From a virus, in IMG/VR virus record IMGVR_UViG_3300020428_000039, positions 1 to 35,036 of that record: 35,036 nucleotides of DNA. One strand, written 5' to 3'. A program made the translations under genes and the position numbers. Shown here piece by piece: positions 1-9,400 of the stretch (its first letter is position 1; every line of letters begins with the position of its first letter). The notes beneath the pieces were generated by a model. It was not told where the DNA came from. It worked only from the letters and a program-made list of their open reading frames with translations, and searched no databases.

Positions 1-1618
1 CTTTACCTTGTGCAATTGCTCCATCTGCAGTAAGTTGAATTTCAGAACTTCCACCCGGCCCTGTTGGACCTGCTGCACCTGCGGGACCGCCTGGGCCTGC
101 TGGACCTGCTGGACCTGCTGGACCTGCTGGACCTCCTGAGGGGCCTGTTGGACCCTGTGCACCAGTACTACCTCCTGGACCTGCTGGGCCCTGAGCTCCT
201 TGAGGACCGGCAGGTCCTTGTATTCCTTGTGAACCTGAAGGCCCTGCTGGACCTGTTCCTCCTGTTGGACCTGTTGGACCTGCTGCACCTGTTGGGCCTG
301 TAGCTCCTCCACCAATTAGAACGGCTGCTCCCATTCCGGAATGATTAGTACAGTAATAGTACAATGCTGGAGTATCTTGCTCTACAACAATTTGTGTATA
401 AGCACCAGAAGAACCCGGAGTTCCAACAGCTGTAACTCCTGTTGTATACTGTGAACTTCCTGCTGCATCTGCTGCAGTAGCAAATCTTAGTGGATGTCCT
501 GAGTTACTTGAATCTGACTGATCAAATCTAAATGTACCACTTTTTATAATTGTAGCAACTTGTTGAACAGTTCCATCTAATGCATACTTATTGCCTCCAG
601 AGTTTACAACTGTAACAAGAACAGTAAAGTGTCCAGAAGAGCTTCCTGCAATTGCACCAGAAACAAAAGCTGTTGTTGCTAGCTGAGTAGTATTTGTGCC
701 TGCAGCTGCAGTTGGTGCTGCAGGAGTACCTGTAAGTACTGGACTTGCCTTTGGCGCAAGTGTTGATAAATCAATTCCACCCAAAGCAGTTTGTACAAAA
801 GCTGTCGTTGCTAGTTGAGTAGTATTCGTACCCGAACTTGCTGTAGGGGCTGCAGGAGTACCTGTAAGTGTTGGGCTTGCAAGAGGTGCTTTTGTTGCAA
901 GACTATTTGTAATTGTAGTACTAAAACTTGCATCATCATTAATTGCTGCAGCTAACTCATTCAAAGTATTCATAGCTGCCGGTGCAGAATCAACAAGAGA
1001 AGTTATTTCTTGTTGAACAAATGCAGTAGTAGCAAGTTGAGTTGTACTTGTACTTCCACTAGCTGTAGGTGCCGCAGGAGTGCCTGTAAATGTCGGGCTT
1101 GCAAGATCTGCTTTTACAGTAAGATCGGGTGGAGTATAGGTAAATACTCCAGTAGTGTTATTATAGGCTAACGCTCCTCCACTTGATGCGGAAGCGCTTG
1201 TTACTGATAAGTCTGTTAGTGCTACAGTTTGAACTTGAGAACCAGTACTACCACTTACTGTTGGAGTTTGCTGTAGGCTTCCGTCTGATGCAACTCCTAA
1301 CTTGATAGTGGTGTTTCCGGTACCAATTGTAACTTCTGGAAGTTGAATACCAGAAGAAGTAGCTGTTATATCTTGTCCTCCAAGATTTATAGAGCTACCA
1401 GAAAGATAAAGGTCTCTCCATTTCTTAGTACTACTACCTAAGTCATAGGTTACATCTGTACTAGGAAGAACATGTTCACCAACAGAGCCTAAATTAATGG
1501 CTGAGCCTGTTGGTGTAGCATCCCAGTATCCTTTTGTTGAATTATATGTATAAGTAGTGGAACCGACTGTTATGGTATCTCCATTACTCGGACTACTTGG
1601 AAAATTAACTGCTGTCAT
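1..1618 (-). CDS. Collagen-like tail fibre with cupredoxin-like domain (3' end outside window)
   Basis: Probable tail fibre or receptor-binding protein; 539 codons are visible from the ATG at 1618 and the frame is still open at the left edge. Order by residue: an N-terminal segment with [14 protein letters not shown]; a [16 protein letters not shown] motif near 60-75, common in phage fibres; a [17 protein letters not shown] module; three [13 protein letters not shown]...[10 protein letters not shown] repeats with a [12 protein letters not shown] linker; a beta-rich domain at about 325-438; a Gly-X-Y collagen-like stalk at about 440-522; then [11 protein letters not shown] at the edge. The 325-438 domain contains H375 in GHPLRF and the run [12 protein letters not shown], giving C423, H426 and M429. 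This is the ligand order and C-x2-H-x2-M spacing of amicyanin-type blue copper proteins. C423 is the only cysteine I see in the visible protein. It follows the 541-residue fibre gene after 12 bases. That it is a fibre is fairly sure; metal binding is inference. Confidence 0.85.
   Translation of the reverse strand, partial: MTAVNFPSSPSNGDTITVGSTTYTYNSTKGYWDATPTGSAINLGSVGEHVLPSTDVTYDLGSSTKKWRDLYLSGSSINLGGQDITATSSGIQLPEVTIGTGNTTIKLGVASDGSLQQTPTVSGSTGSQVQTVALTDLSVTSASASSGGALAYNNTTGVFTYTPPDLTVKADLASPTFTGTPAAPTASGSTSTTQLATTAFVQQEITSLVDSAPAAMNTLNELAAAINDDASFSTTITNSLATKAPLASPTLTGTPAAPTASSGTNTTQLATTAFVQTALGGIDLSTLAPKASPVLTGTPAAPTAAAGTNTTQLATTAFVSGAIAGSSSGHFTVLVTVVNSGGNKYALDGTVQQVATIIKSGTFRFDQSDSSNSGHPLRFATAADAAGSSQYTTGVTAVGTPGSSGAYTQIVVEQDTPALYYYCTNHSGMGAAVLIGGGATGPTGAAGPTGPTGGTGPAGPSGSQGIQGPAGPQGAQGPAGPGGSTGAQGPTGPSGGPAGPAGPAGPAGPGGPAGAAGPTGPGGSSEIQLTADGAIAQGK
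97..132 (-). repeat. Tandem 9-base repeat in collagen-like stalk
   Basis: Four perfect copies of CTGCTGGAC (plus-strand reading) stand in tandem inside the fibre gene. On the coding strand each copy gives a Gly-Pro-Ala triplet. Because the unit is 9 bases, gain or loss of copies would change stalk length without breaking the frame. Confidence 0.85.
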
Positions 1619-1630
1619 TGTTTCTTCCTT

Positions 1631-3256
1631 TTATAATACTTGCGTTAGTCTTACCCATTGTGCAGAGCTACCGTCATTGTAATAAACAAATGTCTTCAAA
1701 TTATCTTCATCTAACCATAGATCTCCTTCAGTCGGAGAACTGGGCGCTGAACCTGAAATCGTAAAAAGTGCTCCAGAAGCTCTTCCGCCAATTGCAAAAG
1801 ATACCCACTGAGAGGAGCTACCGTCATTGTAATAAATATATGGTTGAAGATTAGTGGGATCCCACCATAAATCTCCAGTATCGGGAGTACTTGGAGCTGT
1901 TGCTGAAATATCTATCTTTGCAGAAGTGCTTCCTGCTCCACCAATTGCAAAAGATACCCACTGTGCAGAGCTACCATCATTATAGTAAATATAGGGATGA
2001 AGGTTTGCAGAGTCCCACCATAAGTCTCCCGCTGAAGGACTACTTGGAGCTGTTACTGAAATTGTTACATTTGCAGCTCCTGCCGACAATGCTGATGTTA
2101 CAAAAGCTGTTGTAGCTATCTGCGTATTATTTGTGCCTGATGTAGCTGTTGGAGCTAAAGGAGTACCAGTAAGTGTTGGACTATTTTTAGGTGCTAAGGT
2201 ACTTAGATCAACTCCTGAGACTCTTGATTCAACAAAAGCTGTGGTGGCTACTTGTGTTGTGTTTGTACCCGATGCTGCAGTTGGTGCCGCAGGAGTACCT
2301 GTAAATGTTGGACTTGCAGTTGTTGCAAACGATGTTAAATCTGCAGGAGCAAAACTAAATACTCCCGCATTATTGTATGTTAAAGCGCCTCCTCCTGTTG
2401 CAGATTGTGTAGAAATAGATAAACTATCAAAATCTATTCCTGAAGGGCGATTGAATAAAACCCATTGATTTGATGTTCCGTCATTATAATATACATAAGT
2501 ATTTAAAGCTTCCGTATCAAACCAGAGAGTTCCTGTAGAAGGAGCGCTAGGTGCATTTGTTCCAAAATGTATAGTTGCTCCTGAAGGGCCTGTTGGACCC
2601 GCAGGTCCTTGTCCTCCAAGAGATCCTTGTATACCTTGAGGGCCCTGGCCTCCAGTTGCACCAGTAGGGCCTGTTGGACCTATGGGACCAAGGGGACCTT
2701 GTATTCCTTGTGGTCCTTGTGCTCCAGTTGTACCAGTAGGACCTGCTACACCTGCTGCACCAGATAAATCTGTAGTAAGACTATAAGTGCTCCCATTCCA
2801 AAGATATAATCTTGAATTTTCTGCGTCTTGTACATTTCCAGTATTTATTATTGCAAATTCTCCAGTTGCAATTCCTGAAGGAGTAGTATCTGCAGATAAA
2901 GCTGAAACAGAACTATATGTTTTTGCAATATTAAAACCTAATCCTGTTGCACCAGTTGACCCTTGTATTCCCTGTGGACCTTGTATACCTTGAGGACCTT
3001 GTGCTCCTTGAGGACCTGTAGGACCTACTACACCTTGAATACCTTGAATACCTTGAATACCTTGTGGGCCTGTAGGACCCGTAGGTCCAGTTGGTCCAAC
3101 ATTTGAATATGCCAATGAAGTAAAAGCCGTATTTCCATCTCCTACCTTAAAGGCATCAGTATCAGTAACATAAGCTAACTCACCAACAGCAAGTGTTGGA
3201 TTGTGACTAGTCCAGTTACTAAGAGTATCTCTTCTTATTTGAATTTGTACGGCCAT
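1631..3256 (-). CDS. Tail fibre with Mtd_N-like N-terminus, two collagen-like stalks and fourfold YYNDGSS repeat
   Basis: A 541-residue fibre or receptor-binding protein. Residues 1-50 ([10 protein letters not shown]....[19 protein letters not shown]) match the N-terminal domain of phage major tropism determinants, which usually anchors a fibre to the virion. Collagen-like Gly-X-Y runs lie at about 54-105 and 169-227, mostly GPT, GPQ and GIQ triplets. [18 protein letters not shown] module (about 288-305) and two SPTxTGTPxAPTA repeats follow. Four copies of a roughly 37-residue unit (P-S-x-[19 protein letters not shown]) lie near 233-268, 402-438, 453-489 and 503-540; the last three are 50-51 residues apart. 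I see no C-type lectin variable region. The ATG shares one base with the stop of the gene upstream (TAATG), which suggests translational coupling. Confidence 0.88.
   Translation of the reverse strand: MAVQIQIRRDTLSNWTSHNPTLAVGELAYVTDTDAFKVGDGNTAFTSLAYSNVGPTGPTGPTGPQGIQGIQGIQGVVGPTGPQGAQGPQGIQGPQGIQGSTGATGLGFNIAKTYSSVSALSADTTPSGIATGEFAIINTGNVQDAENSRLYLWNGSTYSLTTDLSGAAGVAGPTGTTGAQGPQGIQGPLGPIGPTGPTGATGGQGPQGIQGSLGGQGPAGPTGPSGATIHFGTNAPSAPSTGTLWFDTEALNTYVYYNDGTSNQWVLFNRPSGIDFDSLSISTQSATGGGALTYNNAGVFSFAPADLTSFATTASPTFTGTPAAPTAASGTNTTQVATTAFVESRVSGVDLSTLAPKNSPTLTGTPLAPTATSGTNNTQIATTAFVTSALSAGAANVTISVTAPSSPSAGDLWWDSANLHPYIYYNDGSSAQWVSFAIGGAGSTSAKIDISATAPSTPDTGDLWWDPTNLQPYIYYNDGSSSQWVSFAIGGRASGALFTISGSAPSSPTEGDLWLDEDNLKTFVYYNDGSSAQWVRLTQVL
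3032..3058 (-). repeat. Tandem 9-base repeat encoding Gly-Ile-Gln triplets
   Basis: Three perfect copies of ACCTTGAAT (plus-strand reading), with a partial fourth to 3064, encode consecutive Ile-Gln-Gly triplets in the first collagen-like stalk of the 541-residue fibre. Repeat slippage here would stay in frame. Confidence 0.85.
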
Positions 3257-5319
3257 TAGTTTGCATTACCTCCATCAAAATGGTGAGTTGCAAGCGTTCT
3301 TGTACTATTTGCAAGTCCTCCGTCCAAATTTGAAGAGCCTCCTCCTCGTGCAACTGCTACTGATACAAATTCTGTTGTTGCAAGTTGAGTTGTTTCTGTA
3401 TGAGCTGCTGCTGTTGGAGCTGTTGGTACTCCCGTTAATGCTGCATTATTAAGAGGAGGAGCAGTGCTTTTTACAAAAGCAGTTGTTGCAACAGTTTGGT
3501 TATTACTCGCTGCAGCAGGCTCTGGAACAGTAACTGTTCCTGTAAATGTAGGACTCGCTATTGGTGATCTTAAATTTATTAAGTCAGTAATACTTGTAAT
3601 AAAATTAGGATCATCATTAATTGCAGCAGCTATTTCATTTAACGTATCTAAAGTTGAAGGTGCAGCAGCTACTAAATTATCAATTGCTGTTTTTACGAAA
3701 GCAGTATTTGCTATCTGAGTAGTGTTTGTTCCTGCTGCTGCTGTTGGAGCTGTTGGTGTTCCTGTTAAATCTGCGTTATTTATTGTACGAGTAGGAGTGA
3801 AAGAAAAAACACCAGTATTGCTATCATAACTTAAACCGCCTGATCCTGAAGTTGCAGATTGATTACTAGCAGATAATGCGTCTAATCCAATCTTTTTTGT
3901 AGTAGTGACATAGGTATCTAAAGTAGTTGTCGTATAAATAAATAATTGTGTTGTACTTACAGCTCGTCCTACTTTTACTTTCCCCAACCCTGCTGTTGTA
4001 GATAAACTACCAATACCATTTATGTAATATTCGTCACCACTAGTCAAACCTGTAAATCCAGATGCAAGACCTGAAATTACTACTGAAATAGTTGTTCCCG
4101 ACGTTATCGAGGAGTCTGTGTTAAAACCTATAAATCTTGAAGGATTTTCAAAGTCACCCGTAGAAATAGATCGAATATTTCCACTATCAACTAAAGCTAT
4201 AGGAGTTGGTCCTGCAAATCTACCATTTCCATCATAATAAAACTCCATTTGCAAAGTAGACGGTCGAGCTGTTGAGGCATATGCTTTATCAAGCTCTGAA
4301 GATGCTAAATTTGATGGAAGAACATTATCTTGTGTTCCAATTGCAGTTTCTGTAGGAAGAACTATACCTCCGGTTTCTGTTGCCGATAAAGTTGCTTCAC
4401 CGATATCAATCGATCCATCTGCAGTTTTAATATGAGCAATATAAGCATTTGCAAAATAATTACTTGGACCACCTAAGTCTGTTCCACTATATTCATATAT
4501 TTTTGCTCCCTGCGGAGTTGTTCCAGTTTGAGTTCGTTTGTAGCCTCGCAATTCTGTTGCACCAAATAATCCAGTAGGAACAGAAGTTTGATCTGTCGCT
4601 GCAGTGGGAATAAGATGCCCTCTTAAAGAAGATGTTCCATCTCCTAAATTTCCAAATTCATTTTGTATCCATGCAGTTGTTGCAATACTTGTATCATTAT
4701 CATTTGTAGCAGCCGTAACACTTTTTGGATTTCCAGTAAATGTTGGGCTTGCAATATTTGCTTTTGGAGTTACTGCAGCATGTACCCATTGTGTATTTGC
4801 TATAATAGTGCTTGAATCATTACTGGGAGGGTTGTAGGTTGATCGTGGTACTCCTGTTAAAGTTGGGTTATTTATAGGAGCATAATTATCTTCAAGAAAT
4901 TTTACATTTACAGCCTTTGCATCATGTGCGCCGCCTGTATTTGTAAATTCTGTAGTTCCTAACTCTGGTATTGTTAAAGTACCTGTATGGGTTGCATTAT
5001 TTATTGTTGCAAAATTGTCTCGAACAAATTTAAAATTTGTTGCATAATTATTATAAATACTGCTTGTAGTCGTTATTAGGTTTGAAATACTTCCAAGATT
5101 TGGAATTTGTACAATACCAGTAAATGTTGGATTTGCAACATTTGCTTTATTTAAGTTTAACGCTACGAAGTTGCTATCTAGTTCCTGATTAGATAACGTC
5201 ACATCTTTATAGGTGTGAGTACCTGCTCTAGGATCGGAGACACCATAAGTTGCGGTGCCTCCTATTGCTCCTCCTAGTTCAGTGACAGAATAGCCGCCTC
5301 GTAATGTTAAATTTGCCAT
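3256..5319 (-). CDS. Tail fibre protein with SPTFTG/ATTAFV repeats
   Basis: A 687-residue fibre-type protein. The first third has spaced repeats of the form [19 protein letters not shown] and NPTLTGVP, about 50-80 residues apart. The middle (about 240-490) is a globular beta-rich stretch without a family I recognise. The last third has [40 protein letters not shown]-type repeats and a [12 protein letters not shown] linker also found in the left-edge fibre. It has no collagen-like segment, unlike its two downstream neighbours. The ATG at 5319 lies 9 bases after the upstream stop, with only a weak purine-rich site (GAGAG). It is probably a fibre or a connector to the collagen-like fibres; its exact place in the tail tip is unknown. 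Confidence 0.8.
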   Translation of the reverse strand: MANLTLRGGYSVTELGGAIGGTATYGVSDPRAGTHTYKDVTLSNQELDSNFVALNLNKANVANPTFTGIVQIPNLGSISNLITTTSSIYNNYATNFKFVRDNFATINNATHTGTLTIPELGTTEFTNTGGAHDAKAVNVKFLEDNYAPINNPTLTGVPRSTYNPPSNDSSTIIANTQWVHAAVTPKANIASPTFTGNPKSVTAATNDNDTSIATTAWIQNEFGNLGDGTSSLRGHLIPTAATDQTSVPTGLFGATELRGYKRTQTGTTPQGAKIYEYSGTDLGGPSNYFANAYIAHIKTADGSIDIGEATLSATETGGIVLPTETAIGTQDNVLPSNLASSELDKAYASTARPSTLQMEFYYDGNGRFAGPTPIALVDSGNIRSISTGDFENPSRFIGFNTDSSITSGTTISVVISGLASGFTGLTSGDEYYINGIGSLSTTAGLGKVKVGRAVSTTQLFIYTTTTLDTYVTTTKKIGLDALSASNQSATSGSGGLSYDSNTGVFSFTPTRTINNADLTGTPTAPTAAAGTNTTQIANTAFVKTAIDNLVAAAPSTLDTLNEIAAAINDDPNFITSITDLINLRSPIASPTFTGTVTVPEPAAASNNQTVATTAFVKSTAPPLNNAALTGVPTAPTAAAHTETTQLATTEFVSVAVARGGGSSNLDGGLANSTRTLATHHFDGGNAN

Positions 5320-5328
5320 AATACTCTC

Positions 5329-6423
5329 TTATGTACCAGTAGTAGCATCCTGAAATTGAATTGACCACGTAATTTGCAAAGTATCATTTACTGTTTTTGT
5401 TACAACAGAAAATGTAGTTCTACATAGCATTGTTTGTTCTCGCAGCGTGGATGTTTTATAAATGTCTAAAGCAGTACCGGTGTTTGTAAGCGTTGTAAAA
5501 GGACTTTGACCGTTAAATACTCCTGCTTCTACAATTTTTAGTTCACTTGCATTTGAAGGTGCATTTGGTGGAAAAACTGCAACAAAAACAAGTCTTTTTC
5601 CAACTTTTTTGTCTTTGTAGTAGTTTTTATAATACATTTCTGAATCTTGTAAATTAGTGTCTCCCATTGTAGTACGCTGTGTTGTTAGAGGCGTTGTATT
5701 AGGAGTGGATGTATCTGTACCCGCATCTAAGTAAGTACCTTCAGCATCTACATAAGTAGTCGCTCCAGAAGTGGTATTTACAGCATCTTTTGCTAAAAGC
5801 GTTCCTGTCACATCTCCTTGATAAATTTCAGTAAGATTTCCAGGAGTTGCATAAGCTGCTGCAAGAGGACTCATGTCAACACGTCCGTTATTTGTATTGT
5901 CGCCATCACTACCATTTGCAAAAGTTGATTGTTGAACTGGAAGATGTGCATCTGTACCTGCTGCTTTTTGAAACTGTGGCTGTACTCCAATGGTTACTTC
6001 TCTTTCTAAGGCCCATTCTTCTCCTAAAAATACATTGCTGTTTCCACTTTGATTAGGTGTTGCATCATTTCCCGAACCGCCCTGAGCCTGACCAATACCA
6101 AGACCCATATATCGCATCATTTTTGGCATAAAATGCTTTCGTCCTGCTTCTGCACGACCTGCACCAGTAAAACCTGCACCAGCTGCTACAACATCTGTTG
6201 TTGCTACTCCCGGTGCCACACCTCCATGCCCATAGTTATAAGCTGTTCCAGCACTAATTTCTGAAGCAGTAGCTTCTGTTTGGTCCATCATCCGACCGAC
6301 GATATGCGCTAAGCCTTGGTTCATGACTTTGTTTCGAACAGTTTTATGTTGTTTAACTCGGCCATCACCATCGCGAAGAACAATATTTAAAGTTCCCATG
6401 ATGTATGAATTGTCAATAAACAT
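5329..6423 (-). CDS. Putative minor tail or fibre-base protein
   Basis: A 364-residue protein. Its N-terminus (MGTLNIVLRDGDGRVKQHKTVRNKVMNQGLAHI) and C-terminus (IVEAGVFN, then CRTTFSVVTKTVNDTLQITW) resemble a group of phage tail proteins in which a conserved beta-sandwich encloses a variable middle. Here the middle (about 60-270) is rich in Gly, Ala, Thr and Asn. A second in-frame ATG (Met9) would give the start usual in that group, but the ATG at 6423 has an excellent AAGGAG-type site about 7 bases upstream, so I keep it. It lies 11 bases after the stop of the 1772-residue gene, in the fibre operon. Function is inferred from resemblance and position only; no enzyme motif is visible. Confidence 0.65.
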   Translation of the reverse strand: MFIDNSYIMGTLNIVLRDGDGRVKQHKTVRNKVMNQGLAHIVGRMMDQTEATASEISAGTAYNYGHGGVAPGVATTDVVAAGAGFTGAGRAEAGRKHFMPKMMRYMGLGIGQAQGGSGNDATPNQSGNSNVFLGEEWALEREVTIGVQPQFQKAAGTDAHLPVQQSTFANGSDGDNTNNGRVDMSPLAAAYATPGNLTEIYQGDVTGTLLAKDAVNTTSGATTYVDAEGTYLDAGTDTSTPNTTPLTTQRTTMGDTNLQDSEMYYKNYYKDKKVGKRLVFVAVFPPNAPSNASELKIVEAGVFNGQSPFTTLTNTGTALDIYKTSTLREQTMLCRTTFSVVTKTVNDTLQITWSIQFQDATTGT

Positions 6424-6434
6424 TCCTTTCTCCT

Positions 6435-9400
6435 TTAGAATTTAATCTCTTCCCCGACGTATGCTTGGCTGAAATGGCCGAAACAATAGTCCTGCACTAC
6501 CACAAATCCTTCGTCGGGGTGTTTTAAAGAACTTGTAATGTTTGGTCGGACTAATTCTTTGTTTAAAACCTCTCCAGCATTTATAAGAGAAGTTTTAGGT
6601 AACTGTGTATTTTTAGCATCTATTACTGCTTGAAGTCTCGTTAAGCTAATATGTATATTTGCTGCTATAATTTCGCTGAGCAGTCCTACATTGCTTATTT
6701 TTGGTTTTGTAACATATTTAGTTTCTATTACTGCTTTTGCTGTTATTTTTGTAAGAGTACTTGTATATTCTTTTGAATAATACTTAAACTCGCGAACAGT
6801 TTTTGCAACATTTTCAAAATGATGAAATCCTACAAAAGCATTACTTTTTGCAGTTGAACTACTAGTTTTATTTGCCGTATAGTAAGTGATTCTTTCTGCT
6901 GTTTTTACAGTAGGTAAATCAGTTAATTCGGTATAATTTTTTTCTAATCTTTTTGATACATTGCTGGCTGTTCTTAATATTAGTGGAAAAATAAACCCTA
7001 CAAAAATATTATTATCCACTACATTTGTAATACTTGAGGCATTTTTTTCAAGTCTTTTTTGAGCTAATTCTATTGCACTTGCTTGATTGAAAATTTGTTT
7101 TAAAAATGCTGGAAGAAATACATCTCGTGTAGTTGTTACAACATTTACAGGATACTTTGCTTTATGTACAAGTACAGGATCTGTTACTGCCTGTGACTTA
7201 TCTATATGTATTTCTTTTTTCGGCTGGACATCCGGTAATGTACTTATATTTATCATTTCCGAGCCTGAGTCAGCAAAAACTTCTCTTGCTGGAGTGCTTA
7301 TATATCTAACACCATTTTCAAATAAGGGATCCCATTTTACTATTTTGCCATAATCTGCATGCTCTGTATCTGTTATTTCTACAAACTCTTTCACCTCTAT
7401 CTCATGAGTAAGCACTGTTGTATTATAATTAATATCAAAATAACTAAGAGTACTATAATGATTGCCGACTATATCTATAGCCATTTGAGTTCCTTGTCCA
7501 AAAACAGATTGTGCAGTAAAGGCTCCTCTTATGGAGTCATTAAATGGAGACGTATTCAAGTTTGTCCACGTTCCAAAATATGGTTTATTAGAATTTCCAA
7601 TTCCATTTACATCAGTATGGGAAGCTCCCAATGTATCTGTATAGTTTACTGGAGCTATTGTATATTGAGTATCGCCCCAAGGAGTTGAGCTTACTTCATA
7701 ATCATTGTTCGTATCCCAATAAGTAGCTGAACCAAGAGATGATGATGATACTTCAACTCCATCGACGTACATAACCCCGGGCCTGCTTCTAGTAAAATAA
7801 TATGGATTTACTCCCATATATGCTATGCCTGCTCCTGCAGCAGCAGTAGTATTAAATTTTGAAAACATTTTTACTTGAAATAGTGCCGCATCTATTCTTG
7901 CGATATTAGTTGGACTACTTCCTACTGAACCCGTGGCATTTCCAGAATAGCTAGGAGTTGGTGAGTTATTATAATTATTACCGCCTCTTGCAAATCCTCC
8001 GGCACCGGCAGTATTTGTTATTGTTCTCCAATAAGGCTCAACAGTAGATGATGTAGGATGTGAGTATTCCCACGTATTTCCAAGAGTGTACTGATGTAAT
8101 CCTTGATTATATCTTGCAACTCTATGTGCTACATGAGTACTCTCAAAAGATGTACGAGCTAAATAAATTTCACCTTGTTCTATAAAATAAGCTGTTTTAC
8201 TTGCAGAGCTTCCTCCTCCTAACGATACCATTGTCGTAACTTGTGTTCTTCTTGCATTACCAGTAATTGCATGAACATCAAGCTCATATTTTAATTTAAA
8301 TCTTTTATAACCTCTACTTGTTGAATATGTCGTATCTTCAACAACTGTAGGTATATAAAGAGATTCTCTCAAGATATTAGTACGATTTGCATTTGTAATT
8401 ACTAAAGCATCTCCCATTAAATCGTTAAAAACATTGTGCGTATTATTTGATATATCATGCTGCTCTCTTGATCCTAAAAAGCTATTTGTTGGAGAGCTTA
8501 CAGTACCGTTTGCCCTCGAAAAATTTGAATTTCCATTTTTTAAAGCTGTCCAATAATCTCCAAACGTAGCATATGCGTTGCTGCCTGAATTTCTCATAGA
8601 CCCTGTAGTTGCAAAAGGAAAATCTTCAAGCACAGTTGTTGTTCTATCAGAATATATTGGATCAGCAATTGTGCTTTCAAGTTTAGTCTTATCTATTTTA
8701 AGCTCTTTTCCGATACTATGTAAAAAATTTACCACATTTCTTGGCATTGGAGCGTGTGCGGGAATAACTATACTTGAGGCTGTGCCAAGAGAATCTGGCT
8801 TTGCTTCTTGCTTAAAAAATATTCTATCAAAAGCAATAGTTACTTTTGATTGTTCAAAATCGTCTGCTTTTCGTTTAAAATACTTTGCAGGAATTGATGT
8901 AGCAGAAAAAGCACTTTCATAATAGTGTCCTTTTGTTACATCTACTTGAGTTCCTGTTGCACTACTCTGTCTTGGAATAAGCATTTGTATAACTAAAGGA
9001 TCTTTTTGAAATCCTACAGTACTAAATGCTGCTATATTTGCATTTTTTGAAATTCCATGATCTACAGTTCCTAAATTACTTCTATATTGTCTACCCTGCA
9101 ATAAAAAAGAAGTTGCAGATGTATTTGATGCTTTAGGAGCTATTAAATTTTTTGTAGGAACTTCCGAAAGCGATGAAAATATAGATGTTTTTTGTCCTGT
9201 AAAATATTTTACGGCAGGTAATGAAGTAGTATTTAATACATCTAAATTTAACTGTCCTTTTATTAAAAAATCTGATAAAGATGTAGTACTTAATTTATTT
9301 CCCGTAAAATATTTTGTATTTATTCCAGAAAGAGACTTAACTGTACTTGTCTTTATTCCTGTAAAATATTTTTCTATTTTTGCAGTCTGTATCTGTGCAT

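Noticed and set aside
1631-3256. Diversity-generating retroelement target, because the N-terminus resembles the major tropism determinant
   Set aside because: No C-type lectin variable region, no template-repeat copy and no reverse transcriptase are visible in the window. The shared part is only the anchoring domain.
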